Assembly (NCBI GenBank): GCA_964468205.1
Contig: CAYXVG010000083.1
Span: forward strand, 1-21,242
Source of the DNA: CAWELS01 sp964468205
GTDB lineage: Bacteria; Acidobacteriota; Terriglobia; Bryobacterales; Bryobacteraceae
Direction: 5' to 3'
Length of the DNA stretch: 21,242 bases
Numbering within the stretch: position 1 is the stretch's first letter; each line of letters starts with the position of its first letter. The notes beneath the pieces were generated by a model. The model was not told the DNA's origin, made no database searches, and saw only the letters and a list, made by a program, of their open reading frames with translations. The translations under genes were made by a program, and so were the position numbers. This document shows, piece after piece, positions 14,861-20,899 of the stretch.

Positions 14861-16078
14861 ATGAGTAAAACGACAACTTTCACCTTCGTCGCGCTGATCG
14901 CCTGCCTCGAGCTCGCCGGCGCCTCCAGGGACGTCCCATTCAGCGCCCCCGTCGACATCTCCGCCGGAACCGTCCGCGGCGTCAGTTGCATCGACGCCGC
15001 CGACATCACCGGCAACGGCCGCATCGACATAGCGGTGATCGAAGGCGGCAAACACGCCGGCGGGCGCGCCACCTTCGCCTGGTTCGAATCCACCGGCGAG
15101 GCAGACACCCCCTGGGTCCGTCACGGCTTCAACCCGCAAGCTGAACTCCGCAGCTTCCTCGGCGCCGCCCGCCTCGCCGACATGGACGGCGACGGCGACC
15201 CCGACCTAATCCTCAGCGCGGACAATCATTCCAACGCGCCACGCGAAGCGGACATCTTCGTGTTCACCAACCCCCGGCCGGACGCGAGTGTCCGCTCCCC
15301 CTGGCCACTGACCGCCGTCGCCCGAACCCTGCCGCTCCACCACATCAACGACATGGAGATCGCCGACCTCGATGCCGACGGCCGCCCCGACATCATCGTC
15401 CGCAGCCTCGAGCCCAATCAAATCCACCTCTTCTTCAACGGTCCCGCCGGCTGGAGCGAGCACAAAACAATCGACACGGGCCTCGAACGCTCCGAGGGCC
15501 TCGCTGTCGCCGATCTCAATGGCGACCGCCTCCCCGAAATCGCCTTCACCGGTTTCCTCCTCCGCGCCCCGCGCCGCCCCCGCGCCGAACCCTACACCCG
15601 CATCGCCATCGACGCCCACTACCACACCGTCAACCAGAACACCAAAGAAGCCTTCGGCGACCTCGACGGCGACGGCCGCCCCGACCTCATCCTCGCCCCC
15701 GCCGAAAAATACCGCAACGGCAAGCCCCACTCCCTCGCCTGGTACAAAAACCCCGGCGGCTCCCTCGACGCCCCCTGGCCCCGCCACGAAATCGCCCCCG
15801 CCAGGAACGACCTCCACACCGTCAAACTCGGCGACATCGACGCCGACGGCCACCTCGACGTCGTCACCGGCCAAGCCTGGGGCGACACCGAAATCCGCAT
15901 CTACTACAACGACGGCTCCGGCCACTTCCCCCACCGCCAGCCCGTCATCCACGGCAAAGGCCTCTACTCCGGCGTCCTCGCCGACCTCGAACCCGACGGC
16001 GACCTCGACATCATCGGCCAGGACACCTACGCCAACGAAAGCCGCCCCTACATCTACGAATCAAATCTGAAACAGTAG
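14861..16078 (+). CDS. Secreted FG-GAP/VCBS repeat beta-propeller protein
   Basis: A 405-residue protein with a Sec-type signal peptide (FTFVALIACLELAGA, cleavage near residue 21). The mature part has about six or seven repeats of an FG-GAP/VCBS blade, most carrying a calcium loop of the D-x-D/N-x-D/N-G-x-x-D type: DITGNGRIDI, DMDGDGDPDLI, DLDADGRPDII, DLNGDRLPEI, DLDGDGRPDLI, DIDADGHLDVV and DLEPDGDLDII. Such integrin-like propellers serve as extracellular binding or scaffold domains; no catalytic domain is fused. It follows the Tes-like gene but is separated from it by a terminator and its own promoter, so the two are independently transcribed. The ligand is unknown. Confidence 0.88.
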   Translation: MSKTTTFTFVALIACLELAGASRDVPFSAPVDISAGTVRGVSCIDAADITGNGRIDIAVIEGGKHAGGRATFAWFESTGEADTPWVRHGFNPQAELRSFLGAARLADMDGDGDPDLILSADNHSNAPREADIFVFTNPRPDASVRSPWPLTAVARTLPLHHINDMEIADLDADGRPDIIVRSLEPNQIHLFFNGPAGWSEHKTIDTGLERSEGLAVADLNGDRLPEIAFTGFLLRAPRRPRAEPYTRIAIDAHYHTVNQNTKEAFGDLDGDGRPDLILAPAEKYRNGKPHSLAWYKNPGGSLDAPWPRHEIAPARNDLHTVKLGDIDADGHLDVVTGQAWGDTEIRIYYNDGSGHFPHRQPVIHGKGLYSGVLADLEPDGDLDIIGQDTYANESRPYIYESNLKQ

Positions 16079-16286
16079 CAGCAGCCTTCTGGTCCGCGTG
16101 ACGCTACCCGGCTTCTCGCTCCGTTCAATGGCTCCACGGCGGCCGCGTGTCGTCCTTCGGCACAACCCTTCAATCACGAAGTGTGCTGACCGGCGCTGCG
16201 CCTGTTTGCGCTTCTCGCGAACCTTCCCGGCTCTGCGCCATGTCCATCACTCCAGTCGCTGGTCAATGCCGTAGAGAAGCGTGTAG
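16079..16286. other. Intergenic, no gene recognised
   Basis: No supported reading frame, RNA or repeat is visible. It probably holds decayed sequence from the missing N-terminal part of the following pseudogene. Confidence 0.4.
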
Positions 16287-16766
16287 GAACCCCTCCGCTG
16301 GCTGCTTGTCAGCCGCGAAGCTTCCGTCCCCAACACCGAAGCCGGCAACTCCCGTTGGGCTCTCGGCCATCTCTTCCTCGACCAATACGGCATCCCTACC
16401 CTCATCGAAGTTAAACGAGCCTCCGACACCCGCATCCGCCGCGAAGTGGCCGGCCAGATGCTCGACTATGCCGCAAATGCCGTCGTGTACTGGCCCGTCG
16501 GGCACATCCGTGAAACCGTCGAGGATACCTGCGCTAGCAACGGAATCGACTGGCTCATCTGCCCCACCGAATTCCTCACCGCCGATTCCAGCGACGATCC
16601 CGCCCCCATCGACACCTTCTGGGAAGCGGTAGACACGAACCTCCACGCCGATAAGATTCGATTGGTCTTCGTCGCCGATTCTATCCCCCGCCAGCTTCGT
16701 CGAATTGTCGAATTCCTGAACACCCGGATGAACCCAACCGAAGTTCTACCGCTGGAGATCAAGCAG
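16287..16766 (+). pseudogene. Remnant of a nuclease-like protein (PD-(D/E)xK-type, unnamed family), truncated at both ends
   Basis: The frame opens right after an in-frame TAG (16284-16286) and reads RWLLVSREASVP, then SRWALGHLFLDQYGIPTLIEVKRASDTRIRREVAGQMLDYAANAVVYWP. This is a widespread uncharacterised family whose L-I-E-V-K-R strand fits a PD-(D/E)xK nuclease-like fold. The second half (IRLVFVADSIPRQLRRIVEFLNTRM, VLPLEIKQ) is also well preserved. The family's N-terminal ~50 residues are absent, and no start codon or ribosome site is present. After LEIKQ the match stops; the frame stays open to 17132 but reads through a dispersed repeat and is not protein-like. I judge it a 5'- and 3'-truncated gene. 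The family is probably linked to DNA processing or defence, which is inference. Confidence 0.7.
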
Positions 16767-16846
16767 CCACTTTTTTGGACGGCCTTTATCGGCTCTCTCG
16801 AAACCAAGATGAGAGCTGAGGGTTCTCACGATGCCACCGCACGCCC

Positions 16847-16938
16847 AATCAACCAGTTACCGTCTGGCGCCCAAACGAGCGCCGCAAAGCCGCCTTTGGC
16901 GGCTGCGGGAGACCGGACACGCCACCCCGTGGAGGGTG
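16847..16938 (+). repeat. Dispersed double-hairpin repeat, copy 1
   Basis: It aligns without gaps to 18063-18154 over about 92 bases, with roughly 70% identity by eye. Hairpin 1 is AGCCGCC-TTT-GGCGGCT (16888-16904). Hairpin 2 is CACCC-CGTGGA-GGGTG (16923-16938). GACACGCC lies between them. Confidence 0.8.
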
Positions 16939-16973
16939 CTGCACGAAACCCTGCCAGCCACAAGCTTTTCTCT

Positions 16974-17108
16974 TTAGCCGCGGGTGCTCGGCTTCTGGCT
17001 GCGTTGCTGAACGCGGCGGGCGAAGGGGGTGAGGAGCATGTCGAGGGCGGTGAGGACGAGGCGCTGCTGGTGACGGGGCAAGGCGTCCAACAGGGCTGCA
17101 GCCTTTTC
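16974..17108 (-). pseudogene. Possible C-terminal remnant of a helical regulator (MarR-like)
   Basis: A 44-codon minus-strand frame bounded by stops reads EKAAALLDALPRHQQRLVLT followed by LDMLLTPFARRV. It resembles the last helices of MarR-type regulators (a leucine-rich dimerisation helix after a P/S-x-x-x-R turn). It has no start codon and no ribosome site. The resemblance is weak, and chance is a real alternative. Confidence 0.2.
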
Positions 17109-17215
17109 CTACAGCTTCGGTACTCGTTCTGAGAGTTCCTCAGGCTCGTCTTGCATAAGATCGGAGTGGCCGCGGGAATGTGTTCGCCACACTGTTATCC
17201 TGAAGCAGAAACCCA

Positions 17216-17557
17216 GTGACGAGCTCGACTCTTAAGCAGGATCCCGGCCGAGCTGAAATCGCCGAGATAGTGCGCCGGCTCGCGACTCGATTCCAGCCCG
17301 GCAAGATCATTCTGTTTGGCTCCCACGCCAGGGGAACGGCCTCCCCCGGCAGCGACGCCGGCCTGCTGGTCGTGATACCGGTCCAGGGATCCCGCCGCAA
17401 ACTGGCTACGGAGATGGAACTCGCGCTGGCCGGCGTCAATATGCCCGCTGACCTGATTGTCGTCACTCCGGAACAACTCCGCCGCGATCAGAACCGTCCA
17501 GGCACCGTGATTCATCCCGCCGTCCGGGAAGGTATCGTGCTTTATGAGCGGGTCTGA
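17216..17557 (+). CDS. MNT-type minimal nucleotidyltransferase, second catalytic Asp replaced by Gly
   Basis: A 113-residue protein of normal MNT length. The fold signature is present: G35-S36 in ILFGSHARG, then SDAGLLV, and D79 in ADLIVVTPE. In active MntA-type enzymes the motif is GS-x(~10)-D-x-D; here it is D47-A48-G49, so one of the three metal-binding acids is lost. MNT proteins paired with HEPN toxins act as antitoxins by AMPylating the toxin, so this copy may be inactive or act only by binding. It starts with GTG at 17216 with a weak ribosome site and overlaps the HEPN gene by 14 bases, the usual order for this pair. Confidence 0.82.
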   Translation: MTSSTLKQDPGRAEIAEIVRRLATRFQPGKIILFGSHARGTASPGSDAGLLVVIPVQGSRRKLATEMELALAGVNMPADLIVVTPEQLRRDQNRPGTVIHPAVREGIVLYERV

Positions 17558-17846
17558 TGAGAGCCCGGATATCGTCGCGCGCTGGATGGAAAAAGCGGTA
17601 AACGGCCTCCGCAACGCAACTCACACGCTGACCCTCCAGGAGGACTGCCCCTTCGACACGGTCTGTTTCCACGCCCAACAGTGTGTGGAGAAGCGTCTGA
17701 AGGCAATTCTGCTGCGATTCGGCGTCGACGTTCCGCGCACCCACGATCTGAGGATAGTATTCCAGATGGTGCCGGCCTCGTCGGGCCTGAACATGGACCT
17801 TCGCGAGATTCTGCCTCTGAACCGATACTCAATCGAAGCCCGATAA
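17544..17846 (+). CDS. HEPN-domain toxin partner, C-terminally truncated
   Basis: A 100-residue HEPN domain protein. Hallmarks are ARWMEKAVNGLRNA (helix 1), CFHAQQCVEKRLKAILL (the core helix), VPRTHDLR and LNRYSIEAR. In the family the last motif continues into a YP segment and a final ~25-residue helix; here a TAA follows EAR directly. In the +1 frame the DNA continues PDNECAVEADWAAG, which looks like the expected loop and acidic helix, so a small deletion or frameshift near 17840 is likely. HEPN toxins of MNT-HEPN systems are RNases that cut RNA when freed; this copy lacks the end of its fold and is probably non-functional or weakened. The ATG at 17544 follows GGAAGG at 17529-17534 inside the partner gene. 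Confidence 0.78.
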   Translation: MSGSDESPDIVARWMEKAVNGLRNATHTLTLQEDCPFDTVCFHAQQCVEKRLKAILLRFGVDVPRTHDLRIVFQMVPASSGLNMDLREILPLNRYSIEAR

Positions 17847-18164
17847 TGAATGCGCCGTCGAAGCCGATTGGGCGGCGGGTGTGATCTACATCCGGCTCAG
17901 GTGAACCTGCTCTACGACTCGGCGAATCCCAGTGACTCAAGGTGTCGATGGGAGCGTTTACCACCGGGGCGTATCAGTCTTCGCCTCCATCCTGAGTCCC
18001 TCCCGCGAGTGCCGTCGATTAGAGCGCCGCGATGCTCCCTCCGCCTTTCGGCTCTCACATCAAATCAGCAAGATACCGCCCAGCGCCCGAAGCACCGCCG
18101 GAGAGCCGCCGTTGGCGGCTGGAGGAGGGGTGACACGCCGTCCCGCAGGTGGGAATTGAAAGCG
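17847..18164. other. Gene-poor stretch after HEPN
   Basis: No supported gene. It contains the out-of-frame HEPN continuation (to about 17900) and copy 2 of the double-hairpin repeat (18063-18154). The rest shows nothing recognisable. Confidence 0.5.
18063..18154 (+). repeat. Dispersed double-hairpin repeat, copy 2
   Basis: Gapless match to 16847-16938, same orientation. Hairpin 1 is AGCCGCC-GTT-GGCGGCT (18104-18120). Hairpin 2 is TCCC-GCAGGT-GGGA (18141-18154). Bases that differ between the copies in hairpin 2 keep the pairing. Confidence 0.8.
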
Positions 18165-18254
18165 TCACCGGCGCTCGCAATCCCAATCTGTGAGACTATG
18201 GCGATTGTCGCGCTTGGGGCCACGGTACTCGGTCTTCTTGCCTTTGTAGCCCAT
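18165..18254 (-). CDS. 29-codon basic frame coupled to the toxin gene, uncertain
   Basis: The ATG (18254-18252) overlaps the toxin stop as TGATG, a typical translational coupling. The peptide starts MGYKGKKTEYRGPKRDNRHS and ends in TDWDCERR. It is strongly basic and hydrophilic with no family match. It ends 11 bases from the double-hairpin repeat, so it could be the start of a longer gene cut off by that repeat, or a chance frame. No independent ribosome site is required if coupled. Confidence 0.25.
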   Translation of the reverse strand: MGYKGKKTEYRGPKRDNRHSLTDWDCERR

Positions 18255-18505
18255 CACCGGTAAGCCGCCTTGCGGTCGAGTACGCGTTCGATCTTGAGGT
18301 AGTCGTCGTGGTGGCGGAAGAAGACGCGGTGGTTCTGAGCGCGGAGGCGGTGCAGCGGCGGTTCGATTCCGCGAAGTTGCCTGGTGTCGCCCTCGCCGGT
18401 CTGGAGGTAACGCGCTAACGTCTTGAGTATCTGTAGGGCGATGGGCTGCTCGATAGAGCGGATATCAGCCCTGGCCTGCTCGGTCCAGACGATACTCTTA
18501 GCCAT
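18254..18505 (-). CDS. ParE/RelE-type toxin
   Basis: An 83-residue protein of standard ParE/RelE length. It has IVWTEQARADIRSI at the N terminus, LQILKTLARYLQTGEGDTRQLRG in the middle, and a C-terminal HRVFFRHHDDYLKIERVLDRKAAYR. The last segment is the diagnostic strand pair ending in an h-R-x-x-A-Y-R motif. ParE members poison gyrase and RelE members cut mRNA on the ribosome; the sequence does not decide between them. Its ATG (18505) lies inside the end of the antitoxin gene (8-base overlap), so both are made from one message. It appears intact. Confidence 0.85.
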   Translation of the reverse strand: MAKSIVWTEQARADIRSIEQPIALQILKTLARYLQTGEGDTRQLRGIEPPLHRLRAQNHRVFFRHHDDYLKIERVLDRKAAYR

Positions 18506-18788
18506 CGCGCCGGGGAGTGTCTTCCGGTAGCGGCTCGCGGCCCATCTTCTCCCAGTCGGCCATGGTCAAGCCGAAGTCGGCGAGCACCTGTTCATGCGGG
18601 ATGGGATCGTTGTGCTGGCTCCATTCGTCGGCTTCGGCGATCGCCTTGGCTTCGGCGCGACTGAGAGTATCGCTGTCCTCGTCGAGAAAGACTTCCAGCA
18701 AGTGGACGACGGCGGCCAGGCGGGAGGGGTCGAGCCGGTCCAGCAACTGGTGGGCGTGTTGCTTGGCATCGGATGGGTCGGCGGCCAT
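18498..18788 (-). CDS. Antitoxin of the ParE/RelE module
   Basis: A 96-residue acidic protein upstream of and overlapping the toxin gene. The N-terminal half is helical (QLLDRLDPSRLAAVVHLLEV, residues 14-33). The C-terminal half is acidic and probably flexible, the toxin-wrapping part (AEADEWSQHNDPIPHEQVLADFGL and ADWEKMG). This D-P-x-x-L-A-A-V-V-x-L-L-E-V family is a common partner of RelE-type toxins. I chose the ATG at 18788 because AGGAGAG (complement of 18794-18800) lies five bases upstream. The frame stays open upstream, but that part overlaps transposase remnants on the other strand and lacks antitoxin-like sequence. Antitoxins usually autorepress; no operator is evident. Confidence 0.8.
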   Translation of the reverse strand: MAADPSDAKQHAHQLLDRLDPSRLAAVVHLLEVFLDEDSDTLSRAEAKAIAEADEWSQHNDPIPHEQVLADFGLTMADWEKMGREPLPEDTPRRDG

Positions 18789-18882
18789 TCGTACTCTCCT
18801 GCGCGGCATGCTGCCTATTACTATCTTAAGCGCGTTCCAGGACCCTCCGGCGACTGGAGGGAGTGCCCATCCCGGAAGCTCC

Positions 18883-19197
18883 GGCATTCCGCTCGGTCTG
18901 AAGCCCAAGCAAACGCGCGTACAGGCGCCCTGGCAAAACGGCATCGCGGAAAGATGGGTGGGATCCTGCCGCCGCGAGATCCTCAACCATGTCATCGCGC
19001 TGAACGAGCAGCATCTGCGGCGCCTCGGCCGTGACTACGTCGCCGACTTTCAGGAGGATCGCATTCACGACCCTCTGGCCAAAGACACTCCCAACCGCTG
19101 CCCAATTGAAAACAGGCCGTCACCGGACGCGGCCCTGATTTCGATTCCGCGCCTGGGCGGTCTCCATCATCGATACTCCTGCCGTGAAGCAGCCTAA
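18883..19197 (+). pseudogene. C-terminal fragment of a DDE integrase-core transposase
   Basis: The frame reads GLKPKQTRVQAPWQNGIAERWVGSCRREILNHV and ends PRLGGLHHRYSCREAA with a TAA at 19195-19197. The APWQNGIAERW block contains the third catalytic residue (E) of the rve/DDE core as seen in IS3/IS481-like elements, and the final GGLHHRY-x-REAA is a typical ending for this group. The helix-turn-helix, the two Asp residues and about three quarters of the protein are missing. The 5' break lies just upstream of the antitoxin gene start, so an old insertion and deletion formed the left boundary. No terminal inverted repeat is recognised downstream. Confidence 0.75.
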
Positions 19198-19545
19198 CTA
19201 ACATGGACCGTCTCTGCCTGTTGGTTATCGGCGAGCGGTGACCGGACCCCAGAGAACATCACTTCGAAGGGACGGCACACCTCAACGCCAAGAAGATCGC
19301 CTCCACGAGCATGTGGCGGGCAGTTCCTCTACACACACCGGCTCCTTGGACTCTCCGACGGTATGGCTTGGCTGATCCGGCCGTGAGCGGGGATTCCGCC
19401 GTAGTTGACCATTAGGTAACGTTGTACCATGCGGCTGATCTGGTTCTGGCTACACACACCGGTGTTTCGCGACTTCGCAAGGAAGGCTTGACATCACGAT
19501 TGCGACCGCCTGCCGAAAGGATAGGCGCTCACGGGATACAACTAA
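19198..19545. other. Gene-free stretch with a 13-bp direct repeat
   Basis: No supported gene on either strand. CTACACACACCGG occurs at 19329-19341 and 19450-19462. The block is less GC-rich than the core genes and probably belongs to old mobile DNA. Confidence 0.45.
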
Positions 19546-19746
19546 TTGAAAACACGGCAGTTGCACATGCTTGAGAGCCTGCTTAAAAGTCTCATTTGGA
19601 GATTGCCAAAAACCACCTGTTTTCAAGTGCTTATGTTTCAATGGCTTACGGAAGCCCTGTTGAAACATGTTGAACGAAAATGTTTCTGGTGGCTCCTACC
19701 AGCTACAATTTTGACTACATCGAGCGACATATGTTGTCCAGACAAC
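19546..19746. other. AT-rich block of nested inverted repeats, possible structured RNA or element remnant
   Basis: Structure A has TTGAAAACA (19546-19554) pairing with TGTTTTCAA (19618-19626). It encloses GGCA/TGCC and TGAGA/TCTCA in nested order. Structure B has ATGTTTCAA (19633-19641) pairing with TTGAAACAT (19660-19668), enclosing GGCTT-ACGG-AAGCC (19643-19656). Structure C is GTTGTC-CA-GACAAC (19733-19746). The arrangement is dense and the block is clearly less GC-rich than its surroundings. No family is recognised, and small open frames here have no ribosome site. It lies downstream of the alarmone synthetase gene (which is on the minus strand and ends at 19808). Confidence 0.55.
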
Positions 19747-19807
19747 TGGTTGCAGCGCATCTAGCTACCGTCGTTTCGGCTGTACATCTCGCAGCACGCC
19801 AGACGGC

Positions 19808-20779
19808 TCATCCATCTTGGGCGTCGAAGAAGGAAAGCGACTCCTTGCCGAACGGGTGACGTACGCGGAATTCGGGGTCACCAAGGCCCAAGGCCTTGGT
19901 GATGTAGTCAGTTCCGAACCGGAAGAGATGTGGCGCTTTCTCCGCGTATACGCGAACCGTCGGAAGTGCTTTCTGAACGATCTGATCAAGATCGCCCAGC
20001 ACTTGGTACCGAGTCATGTCAAGGTCACGCATCAGCAGGCTATGGATCTTCTCTGAAACCGGCAGATCCGGGAAAAGCCCCCGGGTATATGCGACCACGC
20101 TGTCTGAGTCAACCGGCAGGTTGTGGAACACCTGAGGGTCACCTTGCTTGCCCTGAACTTCCCGAACATACGCCTCACGCGATTCACGCGCGGACTCAAA
20201 CACATCCTGAGCAATCTCTAACAGTGCGGAAACCTGGTTGAGTTTTCTGTGAATCGGACGCGGTATAGTCTCCTCTTTCTTGTACGTCAGATTGTGGGAG
20301 ACCAGCGCCCAGGCATCTTGAATAGCCGTGCGCACCTGGATCTCGCACCGAAGGTCCTTGAGGCCATCATATCGGGGGCCGGCGTAGTTCTGGCAGCCCA
20401 GGATAGCCACTAGGTGATACGCCGCATATCCCATGCGGTCTACCCCAAGCCTCTCCTGAGGCTCCTCCTCCGACACCACCACAAACCGTTTCCTTATTAG
20501 CGACACGACTTGCTGACTGTCCGGCTCGAAGAGTGTCACGATTCGCACGCCTGCCAAGTCTGGTACCTGATCAAGGTTCGCGTATCCCTTTCGCCGAAGC
20601 TTGTCCTCAAGGCTGCCACGCTCCTTTACTCGACCGAGCATTGCCGCGAATCGCACGTTATGCTCGTCGAGCATCTTTTCAACCGCGAACTGCACCTCCT
20701 CAACAAGGCTTTCGTACATGCCCCGTGCGCGATCGAACGCGCGGAGGAGTGAATCAATCTGCTCGGACTTCTCGCTCAC
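19808..20779 (-). CDS. Stand-alone RelA/SpoT-domain (p)ppGpp synthetase-like protein
   Basis: A 323-residue protein with a helical N terminus (1-50), a RelA/SpoT nucleotidyl-transfer domain (about 50-175) and a C-terminal extension of about 145 residues without recognised motif. Key blocks are R54-x-S56-x3-K60 (ERGSLEDKL), DLAGVRI (74-80), DRMGYAAYH (114-122), EIQVRT (146-151) and AWALVSHNLTYK (156-167). Active-site blocks are intact and there is no HD hydrolase, TGS or ACT domain, so this is a small-alarmone-synthetase type, not long RelA/SpoT. Such enzymes make (p)ppGpp; some relatives (toxSAS) make other toxic nucleotides or modify tRNA and serve in phage defence. Start is GTG at 20779, the first possible after an in-frame stop; no strong ribosome site. 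An IS66 element begins 120 bases upstream. Confidence 0.82.
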   Translation of the reverse strand: MSEKSEQIDSLLRAFDRARGMYESLVEEVQFAVEKMLDEHNVRFAAMLGRVKERGSLEDKLRRKGYANLDQVPDLAGVRIVTLFEPDSQQVVSLIRKRFVVVSEEEPQERLGVDRMGYAAYHLVAILGCQNYAGPRYDGLKDLRCEIQVRTAIQDAWALVSHNLTYKKEETIPRPIHRKLNQVSALLEIAQDVFESARESREAYVREVQGKQGDPQVFHNLPVDSDSVVAYTRGLFPDLPVSEKIHSLLMRDLDMTRYQVLGDLDQIVQKALPTVRVYAEKAPHLFRFGTDYITKALGLGDPEFRVRHPFGKESLSFFDAQDG

Positions 20780-20899
20780 TGAATTTCGGCTAGGTCGGAA
20801 CTCTCTAACAAGCCACCTTGGGTGAGACTACTGACACAATCCTTAGCCAACGTCAATTGCGTTCGTGACCACATATTGTGTGTCCAGCGTAGCTCTTTC
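20780..20899 (-). promoter_or_regulatory. Upstream region of the alarmone synthetase gene
   Basis: On the minus strand TTGACG (complement of about 20847-20852) resembles a -35 box, but the hexamer 17 bases downstream (CAGTAG) is a poor -10. The IS66 end at 20900 cuts off anything further upstream. Confidence 0.3.

Larger units (their letters stand above)
16767..17215. other. Gene-poor stretch with dispersed repeat and possible regulator remnant
   Basis: No intact gene. It contains copy 1 of the 92-bp double-hairpin repeat (16847-16938) and a 44-codon minus-strand frame that may be a gene remnant (16974-17108). The last 80 bases before the GTG at 17216 should carry the MNT-HEPN promoter, but none is clear. 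Confidence 0.5.

Noticed and set aside
15206..15952. 248-codon minus-strand frame, very rich in Val, Gly, Asp and Glu
   Set aside because: It is the reverse of the calcium-loop repeats of the FG-GAP gene.
15372..16070. 232-codon plus-strand frame of Ser, Pro, Thr and Ala
   Set aside because: It is an out-of-frame reading of the FG-GAP gene and has no ribosome site.
17850..18263. 137-codon plus-strand frame after HEPN, ending in a hydrophobic stretch
   Set aside because: It is Arg-rich, crosses the dispersed repeat, and its hydrophobic end is the antisense of the basic 29-codon frame; no ribosome site.
18498..18995. Longer version of the antitoxin frame with 69 extra N-terminal codons
   Set aside because: The extra part is antisense to the transposase fragment, and the internal ATG at 18788 has a well-placed AGGAGAG.
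19633..19668. Hairpin considered as an integron attC site
   Set aside because: It lacks the paired core sites and extrahelical base pattern, and no integrase or cassette is present.
19450..19764. Two overlapping ~72-codon frames on opposite strands in the AT-rich block
   Set aside because: Neither has a ribosome site; their repeated-looking peptides come from the inverted repeats.
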